Shown piece after piece: positions 4,520 through 5,098 of a stretch of 5,098 nucleotides of DNA. Made by a program: the position numbers and the translations under genes. Source of the stretch: Saprospiraceae bacterium (lineage in GTDB: Bacteria; Bacteroidota; Bacteroidia; Chitinophagales; Saprospiraceae); the NCBI GenBank assembly GCA_022842255.1, contig JALHPW010000413.1, forward strand, positions 1 to 5,098. Reading direction: 5' to 3'. The notes beneath the pieces are model-generated. The model did not search any database. It was not told the origin of the DNA and saw nothing but the letters and a program-made list of their open reading frames with translations. Positions within the stretch are counted from its first letter, which is position 1; each line of letters starts with the position of its first letter.

Positions 4520-5098
4520 TCAAATCGCCATTTTTGCGTCCTCTTTGGGGGCTACTGTGGGCTGTTGCCAGCCTCGGAGCTTCTTCAAAAGTTTGAAAAG
4601 TTTGAGGTTGAGCGAGGTATTTGCCGTGAAAAAGTGCCCATTGATGGTAATCCAATCTTTTTGGCGTTTTAAATCGCGGATATCCTTGTACAACACTTTT
4701 CGGGCTTTGTCAAATGGCGCTCGCCAGTAAATGGCGCGGTCGGTCATTGCAAACCCCTCTTTACAGGTGCCTTTGAGGGATAGGTCGCAAATGAAAAACA
4801 CCTTTTCCTTGCGTTCCGCAAACAGGAAGTTTTTGCAGGCATTGCTGAGCAGATCCCCACGCATGGCGATGAAATCAAAGTGAAAAACTTCCTGTTCCCG
4901 GTCAAAATCTAGGAAGTCCTGAATCATGAGCCAAAGGTCGGTTTTACCCGCCTGGGCTTTTTCGTATTTCAAAATGGCCGGGGGCAACATCACCCCATTC
5001 AAATCCGGACAATATTGGATGATGAAAAAATCGAGCAGCCCCTCAAAAGAACGGTCGATGCGCTTGTCAATTTCGGGAAGGCCCTCCGTGCCAACCCG
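4520..5098 (-). CDS. Unrecognised protein, C-terminal part (5' end outside window), possible PH-like domain
   Basis: The frame stays open from the TGA at 4520-4522 to the right edge, giving 192 residues and no N-terminus. A TTG at 5000-5002 could be read as a start, but coding sequence plainly continues upstream (RVGTEGLPEIDKRIDRSFEG and on), so the gene is partial. No family is recognised with confidence. The fragment is soluble-looking, with no signal or membrane segment. Residues ~100-175 (KVFFICDL, GFAMTDRAIYW, VLYKDIRDLKR, ITINGHFF, then the amphipathic helix LNLKLFKLLKKLRGW) follow the strand-turn-strand plus final helix pattern of bacterial PH-like domains, in which a phrase like 'G.a.Tdr.iyw' is common. 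The last ~18 residues are probably disordered. It is on the same strand as tRNA-His, 81 bp upstream; no clear terminator separates them, but the tRNA has its own promoter. Function unknown. Confidence 0.8.
   Translation of the reverse strand, partial: RVGTEGLPEIDKRIDRSFEGLLDFFIIQYCPDLNGVMLPPAILKYEKAQAGKTDLWLMIQDFLDFDREQEVFHFDFIAMRGDLLSNACKNFLFAERKEKVFFICDLSLKGTCKEGFAMTDRAIYWRAPFDKARKVLYKDIRDLKRQKDWITINGHFFTANTSLNLKLFKLLKKLRGWQQPTVAPKEDAKMAI

Noticed and set aside
5000..5002. TTG as start codon of the right-edge gene
   Set aside because: The frame stays open for 32 more codons to the window edge with protein-like sequence, so the true start is probably outside the window.

Overview
The window looks like ordinary chromosome from a member of the Bacteroidota. 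Four places match the Bacteroidota -7 promoter element TAnnTTTG upstream of genes. The leaders mostly lack a Shine-Dalgarno sequence, and the gene content includes a DUF1573 lipoprotein, a long-form RecQ, and an OmpA-domain protein with a jelly-roll-like N-terminal half. A Saprospiria-like origin is my guess from the style of the proteins and is not proven by the sequence.

Layout, left to right. (1) The 3' part of a recQ-type DNA helicase gene runs in from the left edge (+ strand, to 1627). (2) A roughly 105-bp nested palindromic repeat (1623-1727) fills the gap between recQ and a convergent shikimate kinase gene, aroK (- strand, 1729-2259). It supplies the recQ stop codon and may work as a two-way terminator. 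(3) An AT-rich intergenic stretch of about 200 bp carries TAnnTTTG elements facing both ways and a set of imperfect inverted and direct repeats. (4) A DUF1573 lipoprotein gene (+, 2460-2936) follows, ending in a strong intrinsic terminator. (5) A 382-aa exported protein with a C-terminal OmpA-like peptidoglycan-binding domain (+, 3164-4312) has its own promoter and a small upstream dyad. (6) A tRNA-His gene (-, 4364-4438) has a recognisable promoter and terminator. (7) The 3' part of an unrecognised gene (-, 4520 to the right edge) may encode a PH-like C-terminal domain.

The genes do not form one pathway. They are housekeeping (DNA repair, aromatic amino-acid/chorismate synthesis, a tRNA) and cell-envelope genes, mostly single transcription units by their spacing and orientation. 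No defence island, CRISPR array, prophage, transposase or biosynthetic cluster is visible. The least ordinary items are the nested palindrome with a compensatory base-pair swap, the Asp-to-Asn change in the OmpA peptidoglycan-binding motif, and an apparent U-U mismatch in the tRNA-His acceptor stem. No gap between genes exceeds 300 bases.
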